From an uncultured Saprospiraceae bacterium (GTDB taxonomy: Bacteria > Bacteroidota > Bacteroidia > Chitinophagales > Saprospiraceae), in the NCBI GenBank assembly GCA_937974625.1, contig CALJVJ010000236.1:1-36589 (forward strand): a stretch of DNA of 36,589 nucleotides. Reading direction: 5' to 3'. The notes under the pieces were generated by a model, which had not been told where the DNA came from, did no database searches, and saw only the letters and a program-made list of their open reading frames with translations. This document shows positions 15,451-24,626 of the stretch, piece after piece; positions within the stretch are counted from its first letter, which is position 1, and every line of letters starts with the position of its first letter. Made by a program: the position numbers and the translations under genes.

Positions 15451-16953
15451 ATGAATTTTTTTAAAATATCTATATTATTTCTAGGACTTCTTTTAGTGAA
15501 TAGTTGTAGAGAAAATACAATCCAACCAACCTTATTTGGGTCAATGGTTGGAACAGTTATTCGAGATGCAGATAATGTAGCTGTTAATAATGCCATTATT
15601 TCTACTACACCGCCAACTAGTTTGATTTTGACGGATGAATTTGGGCGTTTTGCACTCAATGACATTGAACCTGGAACTTATACTATTCGAGCGGAGAAAG
15701 AAGGCTTTGCTCCTGAAGTGGAGTCGATTACGGTATTTGAAGAGAAAACAGCGAATGTGATTATCAAATTAGCACCAGATACTTTATCTAATACTGCTCC
15801 TACTGCTCCTAATTCTCCTATGCCGGAAGATAATGCGATGGAGCAAGCAGTAGATTTGGTATTAGAATGGACGGCTAGTGATAATGACCGAAATGATGAG
15901 TTGCGTTATGATGTTTTACTTTGTACGGGTAATCAAACCAACTGTGAAATGGTCGCTATGGATATTACAGAGTCTTCTTTAAGTCTTAGTGATTTAAGAC
16001 ATAACACTGTTTATTTTTGGCAAGTTGTCGCTAAAGATAAAGCAGTGGAAGTGTATAGTAATATTTGGAGTTTTGAAACCAAACCATTTCCTAATCATCG
16101 CTTTGTTTATACTAAATGGAAGGAGGACAAATATGATATATTTTCTGCAGATGAAACTGGAGCGGAAATTCAATTGACTTTCGGTGCGGGTAGCAATTAT
16201 CGGCCAAGGATTAGTCCTGACCGCCAAAAAATTGCTTACATCAGTAATGTGGGAATTGAACCGCATCTTTTTATTATGGATAGAGATGGACAAAATCAAA
16301 TGCAAGTTACCAATGAAGTACCAATTGATGGTTTCAATAACTTCGATTTAGATTTTGCCTGGTCTCCTGGAAGTAGCCAATTATTGTATATGAACAATGC
16401 TATGTTATATGCAATTAATGTCAATGGTACTGCTTTGCGAGCTGTTGCCCAAGCTCCTGAAGGATATACTTTTTCAGAAGTGGATTGGATGTTTTCCAAT
16501 GAAGGAGACCGCATCGTTGCGAGGGTTACAGGTAATACAATTTATGAATCTGATATTTTTATTTTGGATATAGAAGGCAACTACTTGAGACAGATTTTTA
16601 CAGACATTACCGGTAGAACTGGAGGCTTACAATTTTCTATTGATGGCAAATTTGTTTTGTACAGTCATGATGTGTCGGAGTTTGAAAACGCAGCAGGTCG
16701 TCAATTAGACACTCATATTTTTGTTAAGAATTTAGAGAATAATGTCACTTTCGATTTATCAGGTATTGATTTAAGAGGTAAAGAACCAGGGACAAATGAC
16801 TTAGACCCAAGATTTTCGCCTGATGGGTCAAAGATTATTTTTGTTAATACCAATAATGACGGGATTTCTGTCAAGAATATTATGTCTATGGATATAGATG
16901 GAAAGGATAGAACCATTTTGTTTGAAGGTGCAGAGATGCCCGATTGGCGATAA
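15451..16953 (+). CDS. Lipoprotein with carboxypeptidase-regulatory-like, Fn3-like and TolB-like propeller domains
   Basis: 500 residues. A lipoprotein signal with lipobox LVNSC (Cys19) implies envelope anchoring. Domain order: carboxypeptidase-regulatory-like beta-sandwich (about 30-108; GTVIRDADNVAVNNAIIS, TDEFGRFALNDIEPGTYTIRAEKEGF); an Fn3-like module (about 118-208; LEWTASDNDRNDELRYDV, NTVYFWQVVAKD, SFETK); then a six-bladed PD40/TolB-type propeller (about 215-500) with blades such as RISPDRQKIAYIS, HLFIMDRDGQNQ and FSPDGSKIIFVNT. It probably binds protein or glycan at the outer membrane. It is preceded by C-tract boxes like those of csgA and followed on the same strand by T9SS genes, so a surface-assembly role is inferred. 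The exact function is unknown. Confidence 0.82.
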   Translation: MNFFKISILFLGLLLVNSCRENTIQPTLFGSMVGTVIRDADNVAVNNAIISTTPPTSLILTDEFGRFALNDIEPGTYTIRAEKEGFAPEVESITVFEEKTANVIIKLAPDTLSNTAPTAPNSPMPEDNAMEQAVDLVLEWTASDNDRNDELRYDVLLCTGNQTNCEMVAMDITESSLSLSDLRHNTVYFWQVVAKDKAVEVYSNIWSFETKPFPNHRFVYTKWKEDKYDIFSADETGAEIQLTFGAGSNYRPRISPDRQKIAYISNVGIEPHLFIMDRDGQNQMQVTNEVPIDGFNNFDLDFAWSPGSSQLLYMNNAMLYAINVNGTALRAVAQAPEGYTFSEVDWMFSNEGDRIVARVTGNTIYESDIFILDIEGNYLRQIFTDITGRTGGLQFSIDGKFVLYSHDVSEFENAAGRQLDTHIFVKNLENNVTFDLSGIDLRGKEPGTNDLDPRFSPDGSKIIFVNTNNDGISVKNIMSMDIDGKDRTILFEGAEMPDWR

Positions 16954-17143
16954 ACTTTAGCGATTCCTTTTAAATAATTAAGGGAACGCTTTAATAGAAC
17001 AGCGCATAGTGAACGTATTACGGAGAGCATTGCGACTTTTTTAATAGGAAGGTGAAATTAGGTTTCTAGTCTCTCAATTCCGCTTGTAGAATGGTTCCTA
17101 CGCTCTATTCTGAAAATAAAAACAAACACTATTAAAACCCTGA

Positions 17144-19870
17144 ATGAACAAATTTAGCGGCCATATCATTATTTTATTTTCTTGTTTGGGAATGCTTTGT
17201 GCTTCCTTAAACCTAACTGCACGGCCAGATACCACCATTGTTGTTCCTAAACCTGTCATTTCAGCTAATAACCCTGTTTGCGAAAATGCTACCTTAAAAT
17301 TGGAAACACCTTTCCAAGATGGTGTAATCTTTCATTGGTACGATAAGGAAGGTCTTGAAATTTCGGTGGTGGCAACTGCTACTGTGCCCGATATGCAATT
17401 GTCTATGGCTGGTGAATATTCCTTAATCGCAGAGCTAAATGGCTGTTTCTCAGAGCGAGCTACCATTGAGATTGAAGTAACGACTAGACCTGATATGCCT
17501 ATTGTTTCTAATAATGGTCCTTTGTGTGAAGGCGAGACTTTGCGATTGGATGGGCCTAACTTACCGAATACTTCCTATAAGTGGATTGACCCTTTTGGGA
17601 CGGTTATCTCTAATGAGGAAGATGTCATGATTACCAATATTCCGAAAGAATTAGCAGGAGATTATTTTCTTGAAATTACGCAGTTTGGTTGCGCTAGTGC
17701 TTTAGGCGCTACAGAAGTTGGGGTGATTGCTATTAATGAAATTCCTGCCCTTACCGTTAGCGGCCCTGCTTGTGAAGGTGATAGTTTGTTTATTCGAGGC
17801 CCGCATGTTAACGGCGCCAATTATAATTGGACAGGACCGAATGGTTTTACTTCCTCTGCTATTGATTCTCTATTTTTTGATGGGGTGACAACTGATTTAG
17901 CTGGAGAGTTTACCTTGTTTTTGGAAGCTTCAGGATGTGAGAGCCCTGTTGGAAAAATAGCAGTTGAAGTGTTTGCTAAACCTCGAGCTATCCTGTCTGG
18001 AGGCGGAGCAATATGTGGAGGAACTACCAAAGAATTGTCTTTACAATTAAGCGGTACGGCCCCTTTTGAAGTACACTATGCTTTAGATGAGGAGCCACAA
18101 AGACCTGTGATGACCTCCATCAATGATTTTAAAATTGAGGTTGACGATGAGGAAGGGGGGACTTATTCCTTATTGAGTATGTCTGATAAAAATGGATGCC
18201 CTGCTACTTTAGTGGGGATTGCCGAAGTGAATGTTTTTCCTGCCCCTCAAATTCAATTGATTACAGATACTTTATGTGATGATAATTTAGAAAATTACCA
18301 AGTTAAAATTAATGTTAAAGGAGGCACTCAACCGTATAGTTATCAAGGTTTTGACGGGGAATTAGTCGATAGTATTTTTACTAGCGAATGGATTCCTAGT
18401 GGCAGTGCCTATGGTTTTCAAATTATTGATGAAAATAATTGTCAAACAGAACAAATTACGGGTCAACATAATTGCGGGTGTGCGACAAGTGCGGGAACAG
18501 TTGATGTTACTCCTATTAATATTTGTGGCTCTGAAACCGCGCAAATTACTCATTTGGGAGATGAAGAACTGGATGGAAATGACCATTTAATTTTTGTATT
18601 ACATGATAGACCAAATGAATTGGGAACTATTTTAGCCACTTCTGAGACACCATCTTTTTCTTTTTCAGAAGACTTAAATTTTAATCAAACTTATTACATA
18701 TCTCCTGTCGCAGCCAACCAAAAGGACGGATCTATTGATTTTGAGGATTTGTGTTTATCGGTAGGGCAGGGGACACCTGTAACTTTTCTATCTATTCCGA
18801 CCGCTCCTGCTATTTCTGGAACGCAAAGTATATGTCCCGGTGGAGCTTTGGCTTTAGACGCGTCGGTTTTGTCGGGAGCTGATAAGTATATTTGGGAAAC
18901 ACCAATAGAAATTATTGAAACGACTAATGCTAAGTTATTAATCGACCCCGTTGATGCAGATTATTCAGGAGATTTTCGAGTAGCAGTGGTGAAAGATGGA
19001 TGTGCTTCTCTGCCTTCTGAAGATTTTTCAGTGGTGGTGACGATTCCTTCTGGACAAGCGGTTGCTGGCGAGGATACTATTTCTTGCGGAAACCCCGTAT
19101 TGCAATTGGATGCAACTGCTCCTGAATTTGGATTTGGTCGATGGGTGGATGATGCTGGAGCTTTTGTTGAGGACCCGTTGGACCCTAAAAGTACCGTAAG
19201 TAGTTTGCAAGAAGGACGAAATGTATTGCATTGGGTACTTTCTACGGCGGATTGTCCTAATTATGAAAGCGATTCCGTTATTATTTTTTACCGGCCTAAT
19301 GCTTTGGCATTAAATGATGTGTATGTGTTGGAGAAGGACGAAGTAATACTCGATTTTAATGTATTAGAAAATGATATTATACCCGAAGAACATTCGGTTT
19401 GGGTCGAATTATTAGGCCAGGCAGACCAAGGTACTATAGACCAATTGGATGACGCAGGCAATTTTTCTTACCGTCGTCTCTTTAATGGTTTTAAAGGAAA
19501 TACGGTGTTTAACTATTTACTCTGTTTTGAAACGCCAACCTGCCCCATGCTGTGTGATACTGGAGCCGTTAGTATAGATGTGATGTTAGACCCGCAAGAC
19601 CCAGGCGTTTACGTTCCTGATGGGATTACGCCGAATAATGACGGGGTCAATGATAGATTGATTATCGAAGGTATAGAGAACCATGAAGAAAATGAACTAT
19701 TGATATTTGACCGTTGGGGAAACCTCGTTTTTCAAGCCAGCCCATACAAAAATAGTTGGGATGGAAATTATAATAATGTTGGATTACCAGAAGGTGCTTA
19801 TTATTATGTCTTGAAAACGGATGTGACCAATAAAAAAACTTTAAAAGGCCGAGTTTATATTATTCGTTAA
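17144..19870 (+). CDS. Large surface protein with Ig-like repeats and T9SS type B sorting domain
   Basis: 908 residues with a signal peptide (about 1-26, ending LTA). A series of Ig-like/PKD-like domains of about 80-90 residues follows, each opening with a C-E/G motif (NPVCENATLKL, GPLCEGETLRL, GPACEGDSLFI, GAICGGTTKEL, QSICPGGALAL) and closing with a paired cysteine (NGCFSE, FGCASA, SGCESP), so disulfide-stabilised. Near 725-800 is a cadherin/VCBS-like stretch (LNDVYVLEKDEVILDFNVLENDI). The last 85 residues are the gliding-motility/CHU_C type B sorting domain: VPDGITPNNDGVNDRLII, LLIFDRWGNLVF, SWDG, LPEGAYYYVL, GRVYIIR. It is secreted by T9SS and likely acts as an adhesin. The PorP/SprF gene 89 bases downstream is its usual partner. 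Confidence 0.9.
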   Translation: MNKFSGHIIILFSCLGMLCASLNLTARPDTTIVVPKPVISANNPVCENATLKLETPFQDGVIFHWYDKEGLEISVVATATVPDMQLSMAGEYSLIAELNGCFSERATIEIEVTTRPDMPIVSNNGPLCEGETLRLDGPNLPNTSYKWIDPFGTVISNEEDVMITNIPKELAGDYFLEITQFGCASALGATEVGVIAINEIPALTVSGPACEGDSLFIRGPHVNGANYNWTGPNGFTSSAIDSLFFDGVTTDLAGEFTLFLEASGCESPVGKIAVEVFAKPRAILSGGGAICGGTTKELSLQLSGTAPFEVHYALDEEPQRPVMTSINDFKIEVDDEEGGTYSLLSMSDKNGCPATLVGIAEVNVFPAPQIQLITDTLCDDNLENYQVKINVKGGTQPYSYQGFDGELVDSIFTSEWIPSGSAYGFQIIDENNCQTEQITGQHNCGCATSAGTVDVTPINICGSETAQITHLGDEELDGNDHLIFVLHDRPNELGTILATSETPSFSFSEDLNFNQTYYISPVAANQKDGSIDFEDLCLSVGQGTPVTFLSIPTAPAISGTQSICPGGALALDASVLSGADKYIWETPIEIIETTNAKLLIDPVDADYSGDFRVAVVKDGCASLPSEDFSVVVTIPSGQAVAGEDTISCGNPVLQLDATAPEFGFGRWVDDAGAFVEDPLDPKSTVSSLQEGRNVLHWVLSTADCPNYESDSVIIFYRPNALALNDVYVLEKDEVILDFNVLENDIIPEEHSVWVELLGQADQGTIDQLDDAGNFSYRRLFNGFKGNTVFNYLLCFETPTCPMLCDTGAVSIDVMLDPQDPGVYVPDGITPNNDGVNDRLIIEGIENHEENELLIFDRWGNLVFQASPYKNSWDGNYNNVGLPEGAYYYVLKTDVTNKKTLKGRVYIIR

Positions 19871-19959
19871 GAAAAACAGTTCATTGAGCTGTGATGGGAA
19901 TTATAAATGGAGCAAATAATAGGCTCAGCTTACAAAGTTGTGGTGCTTAAAACAAAGCT

Positions 19960-20937
19960 ATGAAATTTAAACAATTAGAAAATATTCGCTATTTTCCTAA
20001 GCTATCAATGATTGTTAGTTGCCTAGCCTATTGTTTGATTTTTGGTACGCCCTTGCAAGCACAACAATTACCCACCTTTATCAATTATTCGAACAATTGG
20101 AGTTTACTAAATCCCGCTGCTGTTTCTCCTGATTTTTTACTCAATGATTTTTATAGGCTAACGCTGCAAGCTACTTATAGACAGCAATGGGTGGGGATAG
20201 AAGATGCACCCCAAACACAAAGTTTTGCTGGAACTTGGATGCCTGACAATCACCCTATTCTTGTAGGTGGTCAATTATTGAATGACAAAACTGGAGCGAT
20301 TGGTTTGACTGGTGCTTATGGCCAATTTGCTTATAGATTACAATTCAATCGAAAGCATTTTATTTCGGCAGGTATCAATGCAGGTTTAGTACAATATCGA
20401 GTAAAAGTATCCGAGATTAGACTATTGGAAAAAAATGATATTCTAGCGGCTCAAGATGGTAATAAAATAATTCCTGATTTTGGCATTGGTCTCTTTTACC
20501 AATTTGATGATTGGTTTTATGCAGGTTTATCTGTTCCTCAAACTTTTGGTATTACCAATGTTTTTGCCTCTGATAATCGACGATATCAATTGACTAGAGC
20601 TCGACACTATTATGCATTAGCAGGAGCTAATATTTATTTAAATAAAGACAAAACAAGTTACTTTGCATTCTCTTCTTGGGCTAAATATTTGCCAAACGCC
20701 CCTTTTACCTTAGACGTAAATGCTAAATATTATTTTCAAGATATCTTTTGGTTAGGTATTGGAAGTGGCACCGCTGACTTGGCACATTTGGAGGTAGGAT
20801 TTATTATAGGAAACGGAATTGGCTATTTAGATGGTCGCCTATCTCTTGGTTTTGGATATGATTTTGCCTTAAGCACACAAGCTCAATTGCTTGGTAATAC
20901 GATGGAATTAACCGTCCGATATAGTTTTGAAGAGTAA
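19960..20937 (+). CDS. PorP/SprF-family type IX secretion outer-membrane protein
   Basis: 325 residues. The signal peptide ends LQAQ (about residue 35); the ATG at 20008 would give a shorter, more typical signal and is a possible start. Family features: INYSNNWSLLNPAAVSPD near the mature N-terminus, YRQQWVGIEDAPQTQSFAGTW, VGGQLLNDKTGAIGLTGAYGQFAYRL, PDFGIGLFYQFDDWFYAGLSVPQ, and a final barrel strand ending TVRYSFEE. PorP/SprF proteins are 14-strand barrels that bind type B sorting domains and place the cargo on the surface. Directly after a type B cargo gene, it is best read as the dedicated partner of the 908-residue protein. Confidence 0.92.
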   Translation: MKFKQLENIRYFPKLSMIVSCLAYCLIFGTPLQAQQLPTFINYSNNWSLLNPAAVSPDFLLNDFYRLTLQATYRQQWVGIEDAPQTQSFAGTWMPDNHPILVGGQLLNDKTGAIGLTGAYGQFAYRLQFNRKHFISAGINAGLVQYRVKVSEIRLLEKNDILAAQDGNKIIPDFGIGLFYQFDDWFYAGLSVPQTFGITNVFASDNRRYQLTRARHYYALAGANIYLNKDKTSYFAFSSWAKYLPNAPFTLDVNAKYYFQDIFWLGIGSGTADLAHLEVGFIIGNGIGYLDGRLSLGFGYDFALSTQAQLLGNTMELTVRYSFEE

Positions 20938-21076
20938 GGTTATGAGGTTTATGAGGTGATAAGGTTTAGCTATAGGTTCAAAATCATACATTAACATTCA
21001 TAAACCTGATGGCAAGTTGGGCAGGTCATACCTCATAAACCTCATTACCTCATTACCTCATAAACCTCATTACCTC
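20938..21076. terminator. Palindromic word repeat between convergent genes
   Basis: Variants of ATGAGGTTTATGAGGT (20938-20964) face ACCTCATAAACCTCATT, present twice between about 21029 and 21076. This gives long alternative hairpins between the converging PorP/SprF and lipoprotein genes. A bidirectional terminator is likely, although there is no clear T-run. Confidence 0.5.
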
Positions 21077-21080
21077 CATA

Positions 21081-21701
21081 TTATCCTTCCACTAATTCTC
21101 TCCCTGCCATTGTGAAGGCTTCTAAATCACTTAAAAGCTCTTTTGCTTGAGCTGCAATTAGGTTTAATTCTCCGACATTTTGTTCCAACTTTTGACGAAT
21201 AGAACTTGCGACTAGGACCATGTGGAAATCATTTCCTGCTTCTAATACTTGGGTTACCTTTTCAATACTTACCGCTGCTTCTTGGTATGATTTATCCCAT
21301 TTTTGACGCAACACATCGTTTTTTGCTAATTCTTGATTTCTAAGTGATTCTTTGTTAATGTTATTTACTAACTCATCTAATTTAGCAAAATATGCTTCTG
21401 AGGTAGTTCCTACTTTTTCAAAATCACTTTTAAAACCTTTGTATCGCTTTTGGATACCTGTCCATTCCTTTTCAAAATCCTTTGATACTTTTGGTAAATC
21501 TGGATTCTCTGCTGTTAGTTTTTCTTCTGCTGTCTCTAAACTGGAAACTAGTTTAACGGATAATGCTTGACGATTTTCTTCAAAATCATTGATAGATGCT
21601 TTTAGGCGCTCACCATGTTTCATGGCGTTTTTAGTCGTCTTAGTTTGACAAGCAGGTAAGATTAGTACTGCTGCAAAAAGGAATAATAATAGGTTCTTCA
21701 T
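21081..21701 (-). CDS. Coiled-coil lipoprotein, DUF2959-like
   Basis: 206 residues. Lipobox LPAC gives lipidated Cys18. The rest is almost wholly helical with heptad-like patterns, rich in Glu/Lys (SINDFEENRQALSVKLVSSLETAEEKL; KDFEKEWTGIQKRYKGFKSDFEKVG; AAQAKELLSDLEAF), resembling periplasmic DUF2959-type lipoproteins. The role is unknown. Single gene on minus, converging with PorP/SprF. The start ATG at 21701 fits the signal peptide. Confidence 0.65.
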   Translation of the reverse strand: MKNLLLFLFAAVLILPACQTKTTKNAMKHGERLKASINDFEENRQALSVKLVSSLETAEEKLTAENPDLPKVSKDFEKEWTGIQKRYKGFKSDFEKVGTTSEAYFAKLDELVNNINKESLRNQELAKNDVLRQKWDKSYQEAAVSIEKVTQVLEAGNDFHMVLVASSIRQKLEQNVGELNLIAAQAKELLSDLEAFTMAGRELVEG

Positions 21702-21858
21702 TATTATATTATTTGTTTTTAAGGAATTTGTTATTTAGGGGCGTAATTGCAGTTTCATACAACTATTTTACAAAGAATAACGAGTCTATTAAGCGTGCCC
21801 CCCATTATATATGCAAAAATAAGGAGTTTTGCGATAAAGGACTGTATAGCACAAAAAA

Positions 21859-21884
21859 AAGCGAAAGGACTTATCCTTTCGCTT
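21859..21884 (-). terminator. Strong minus-strand terminator
   Basis: AAGCGAAAGGA (21859-21869), 4-base loop, TCCTTTCGCTT (21874-21884): an 11-bp perfect stem with a run of T on the minus strand. It probably ends the transcript of the peptidoglycan-binding gene at 22059. Another nested inverted repeat (GTTAGTTTAA at 21971-21980 with TTAAACTAAC at 22030-22039) lies between them. Confidence 0.7.
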
Positions 21885-22058
21885 CAAAATCACGTTTAGG
21901 TCGATACCGACAAAAAGTCATAAATGACCCTCCTAATTGCCTGTAAAGCTCCAAATTTTCTTTAGTCGGTGTTAGTTTAAGTTATTCACTATGTAATCAT
22001 TTTTCAATCATTACATTTTTTATAAGGTATTAAACTAACTCCTATTGTTCAATGGGAA

Positions 22059-23021
22059 TTAAAAATTAAGACCCAATGCTTTTAATGTTTCAATGTTTAA
22101 GTTACCAATTGGTAAGCCATTATCCGTTTGGAATTGCTTCAATGCAGTTTGAGTTTGTAAACCCATAACACCATCAATTGGTCCAACAGTATATCCTTTA
22201 TCAGTTAAAGCTTTTTGTACACCTCTTACAGTTGAACTAGAAGTTTTAGACGCACAAAGGATTTCTGTCCATACAGAGTAACCACCTTTTCTAACTAATC
22301 TTCTTTCGTTAACTGTCTTATACTGAGCAGGAATTACTACTTCAGTTACAGATTCTGGAGTAACTAACACCTTTGTTGATACGTTTTTGTATTGAGCATC
22401 AACAGGAATTTCAATTACCTTTGCTGGCTCAGAAATTACACGCTTAGTAACTGTTTCATACTTAGCAGGAATAATATCTTCAGTAGTAGTAGCTGGTTGG
22501 TCTAATACTTTGTACTTTTCCGTTCTGTACTTTGCAGGTACTTCTTCGTAACAAGCAATGTAGCAATCTTCTGGATTGTCAGAAAAACAGTTAGGGTCTT
22601 TCTTCTTCTTTACCCACTGTCCTCTAGCTTCAGAAACTAATACGCTTCTTGTTTCAGTTCTGTATTTTGCAGGTACAGTTCTTACTCTTCTTTGCTCAGG
22701 ACGAATCATTACTCTTTCTGTAACAGTAGAGTACTTTGCTGGAATTACTTTATAGTCAGTTCTTCCTTCTTTTACCATAAGTCTCTCTGAACCATTTTCG
22801 TAAACTGCTGCTACCTTACTTAACTTAGTAGAAGCTTCCTTTACTAATACTTGCTGGCTTACTGTTTCGTAAACATCAGCAGCTTTACATTTTGCATAGC
22901 ACTTACCAAATTCTTGTGTTGGTGGTAAATCATCGAATGGTATGTCTTGCTCTTGTGCAATTACTGTAGTTGTAAATAATAAAGCTAATAAAAACACACT
23001 TAGTGTAGTAAAAACTTTCAT
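22059..23021 (-). CDS. Exported repeat protein with C-terminal peptidoglycan-binding domain, paralogue 1
   Basis: 320 residues with a signal peptide (1-22, ending VIAQ). A CYAKCKAADVYET motif opens eight repeats of about 22-25 residues, each built around a P-A-x-Y-x-T core (PAKYSTV, PAKYRTE, PAKYETV, DAQYKNV, PAQYKTV) and followed by a V-L/M-V-x-x-E/P strand. Between repeats four and five is a Cys-rich insert (KKKKDPNCFSDNPEDCYIACYE). Residues 255-320 are a PG_binding_1-type three-helix domain (VRGVQKALTDKGYTVGPIDG, QTQTALKQFQTDNGLPIG). It is probably a periplasmic or outer-membrane structural protein tied to the wall; function unknown. The neighbouring paralogue at 23667 has the same layout. 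Confidence 0.75.
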   Translation of the reverse strand: MKVFTTLSVFLLALLFTTTVIAQEQDIPFDDLPPTQEFGKCYAKCKAADVYETVSQQVLVKEASTKLSKVAAVYENGSERLMVKEGRTDYKVIPAKYSTVTERVMIRPEQRRVRTVPAKYRTETRSVLVSEARGQWVKKKKDPNCFSDNPEDCYIACYEEVPAKYRTEKYKVLDQPATTTEDIIPAKYETVTKRVISEPAKVIEIPVDAQYKNVSTKVLVTPESVTEVVIPAQYKTVNERRLVRKGGYSVWTEILCASKTSSSTVRGVQKALTDKGYTVGPIDGVMGLQTQTALKQFQTDNGLPIGNLNIETLKALGLNF

Positions 23022-23443
23022 AGTTTAGTTGATTTGTAAAATTGTTAATAAAATTATAAAATTAGGGTCTTATAAATAGACGCTAATATTTTCTTAAAGG
23101 TCACATTTTTATCAAAAGTATTACGTAATAGGCTATAATTCACCAGAAAATACTTAAAGTTTTAGAAACATTGATTACTACAATGAGTCATGATAGCGTT
23201 CTAATAGTTATTTTTTGGCTTATTAATGATTGTGAGGGAATCGCAGAGAAATGATTCTATTGCAATATGTTCAATGCTTTTGCTTGAATATCGCTCAGCT
23301 TGCAATAACGAGGCGCAAGTTACTATAATATATTTTGAACTCCCAAATTAATTGTTAAGAAAATAGTGCTTAGCTCAATATTTTTTTTATTAAAATAAAT
23401 TAAAATAACCTTGTGTCGTTATTGAATTTATTCCATTAGTAAT

Positions 23444-23468
23444 GGGGCACTTTATTTTTCTTTGCCCC
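23444..23468. repeat. GC hairpin upstream of paralogue 1
   Basis: GGGGCA (23444-23449) pairs with TGCCCC (23463-23468) across an AT-rich loop, in the gap 23022-23580 that must contain the paralogue 1 promoter. The rest of that gap is AT-rich without a gene. Confidence 0.3.
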
Positions 23469-23581
23469 CTTAGCCTTTTAGTTCGTTTTTAAAATACTAC
23501 TAGTCAACTCTTTGTTCAGAGGGAACTAAAACCAAATTGTTTTTTGAAAAAAATATTAAATTTTTCTTAACTTTTAACCCA

Positions 23582-23623
23582 AAAAAAAATACCAAGGTAC
23601 ATCGCACCTTGGTATTTTTTTTT
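23582..23623 (-). terminator. Bidirectional-looking terminator after paralogue 2
   Basis: ATACCAAGGT (23589-23598) and ACCTTGGTAT (23606-23615) form a perfect 10-bp stem with a 7-base loop. It is flanked by A9 on the left and T9 on the right, so it can terminate either strand. It lies 44 bases after the stop of the gene at 23667 (minus). Confidence 0.8.
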
Positions 23624-23666
23624 ATAATCATTTCAAGCTTCCTACATCTATCTTTTTTTCCAATTT

Positions 23667-24626
23667 TTAATGTGGAATACCTAGAGATTGTAGTGTTTCT
23701 ATATTTAAATTTCCAATGGGTAAATTATTATCAACTTGAAATTGTTTCAGAGAAGCTTGAGTTCTTGTACCCAATACGCCGTCTACTACACCAATACTAT
23801 AACCTTCCGCTCGCAGTGCTCTTTGCAGTTTTCGAATCGTGGAGGAAGATGTTTTATTTGCGCAAAGTATTTCTGTCCATACGGTATACCCACCTTTTTT
23901 AGCTAACCGCTTTTCTAATACTTGTTTGTAAACAGCTGGAACGGGGTTTTCTTTTATCCGTTCTGGGGTCACCATTACTTTTTCTTTTACTGTCTGGTAG
24001 ATAGGGGCATAAGGTATTTCTTTTACCCTTTCTGGGGTATCGACTACTTGTCTAGTTATGGTCTTATAAACTGCGGGAATAATTTTTACAACTGTATCCG
24101 CCGCTGAAACCATTACATCATACGTTTCTGTTTTATAAACTGCTGGTATCTTTTCATAACAAGCAATCAAACAATCTTCAGGATTGTCAGAGAAACAATT
24201 CGGGTCTTTTTTCTTCTTTACCCATTCTCCAGATTCTTCTTTGACTAATATTTTTCTGGTTCTCGTTTCGTATTTGGCAGGGACAATATTAATAATGGTT
24301 TGTTCTGGTTCCATTAATTCTTTGTCCGTTACCGTTTTATAAGTAGCTGGAATTGTTTTGTAATTGATTCCGCCTTCTGATAGCATCTCCTGTTTTTCTA
24401 CAGTTTCATAAGTGGCGGGGATGGTTGTTGTTTTGACATAGGCTTCTTCTACTAATACTTTTCGGGAGAAGGTCTCATAGATATCTGGTGTTTTACACTT
24501 TGCGTAACATCTACCATATTCTGCTTTGGGAGGTAAATCGCTAAATCGGGCATCATCTGCTATTTGCCCAAAGGATTGGGTAACTCCCAATAGTAGGAAT
24601 AGGAATGTGAGGATTCGTAACTTCAT
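23667..24626 (-). CDS. Exported repeat protein with C-terminal peptidoglycan-binding domain, paralogue 2
   Basis: 319 residues, with the same architecture as the protein at 22059: signal peptide (1-20, ending SFGQ), CYAKCKTPDIYET, eight PAxYxT repeats (PATYETV, PATYKTV, PAKYETR, PAVYKTE, PAVYKTI, APIYQTV, PAVYKQV), the same Cys-rich insert (DPNCFSDNPEDCLIACYE) after repeat four, and a PG_binding_1-like C-terminus (STIRKLQRALRAEGYSIG, LKQFQVDNNLPIGNLNIETL). The C-terminal 75 residues are clearly more alike between the two proteins than the repeats, showing tandem duplication with divergence. The two genes have separate terminators, so they are probably separate transcripts. Confidence 0.75.
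   Translation of the reverse strand: MKLRILTFLFLLLGVTQSFGQIADDARFSDLPPKAEYGRCYAKCKTPDIYETFSRKVLVEEAYVKTTTIPATYETVEKQEMLSEGGINYKTIPATYKTVTDKELMEPEQTIINIVPAKYETRTRKILVKEESGEWVKKKKDPNCFSDNPEDCLIACYEKIPAVYKTETYDVMVSAADTVVKIIPAVYKTITRQVVDTPERVKEIPYAPIYQTVKEKVMVTPERIKENPVPAVYKQVLEKRLAKKGGYTVWTEILCANKTSSSTIRKLQRALRAEGYSIGVVDGVLGTRTQASLKQFQVDNNLPIGNLNIETLQSLGIPH

Noticed and set aside
20938-21076. Repeated ACCTCAT(AA) words as a CRISPR array
   Set aside because: Units are 7-17 bases with no unique spacers and are also inverted; no cas genes nearby. It is a palindromic word repeat.
21713-21946. 77-codon plus-strand open frame
   Set aside because: It runs through the minus-strand terminator at 21859-21884 and has no protein-like pattern.
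23537-23902. 121-codon plus-strand open frame
   Set aside because: Antisense shadow of the repeat protein gene at 23667 and crosses its terminator; Phe/Tyr-rich from A-rich sequence.
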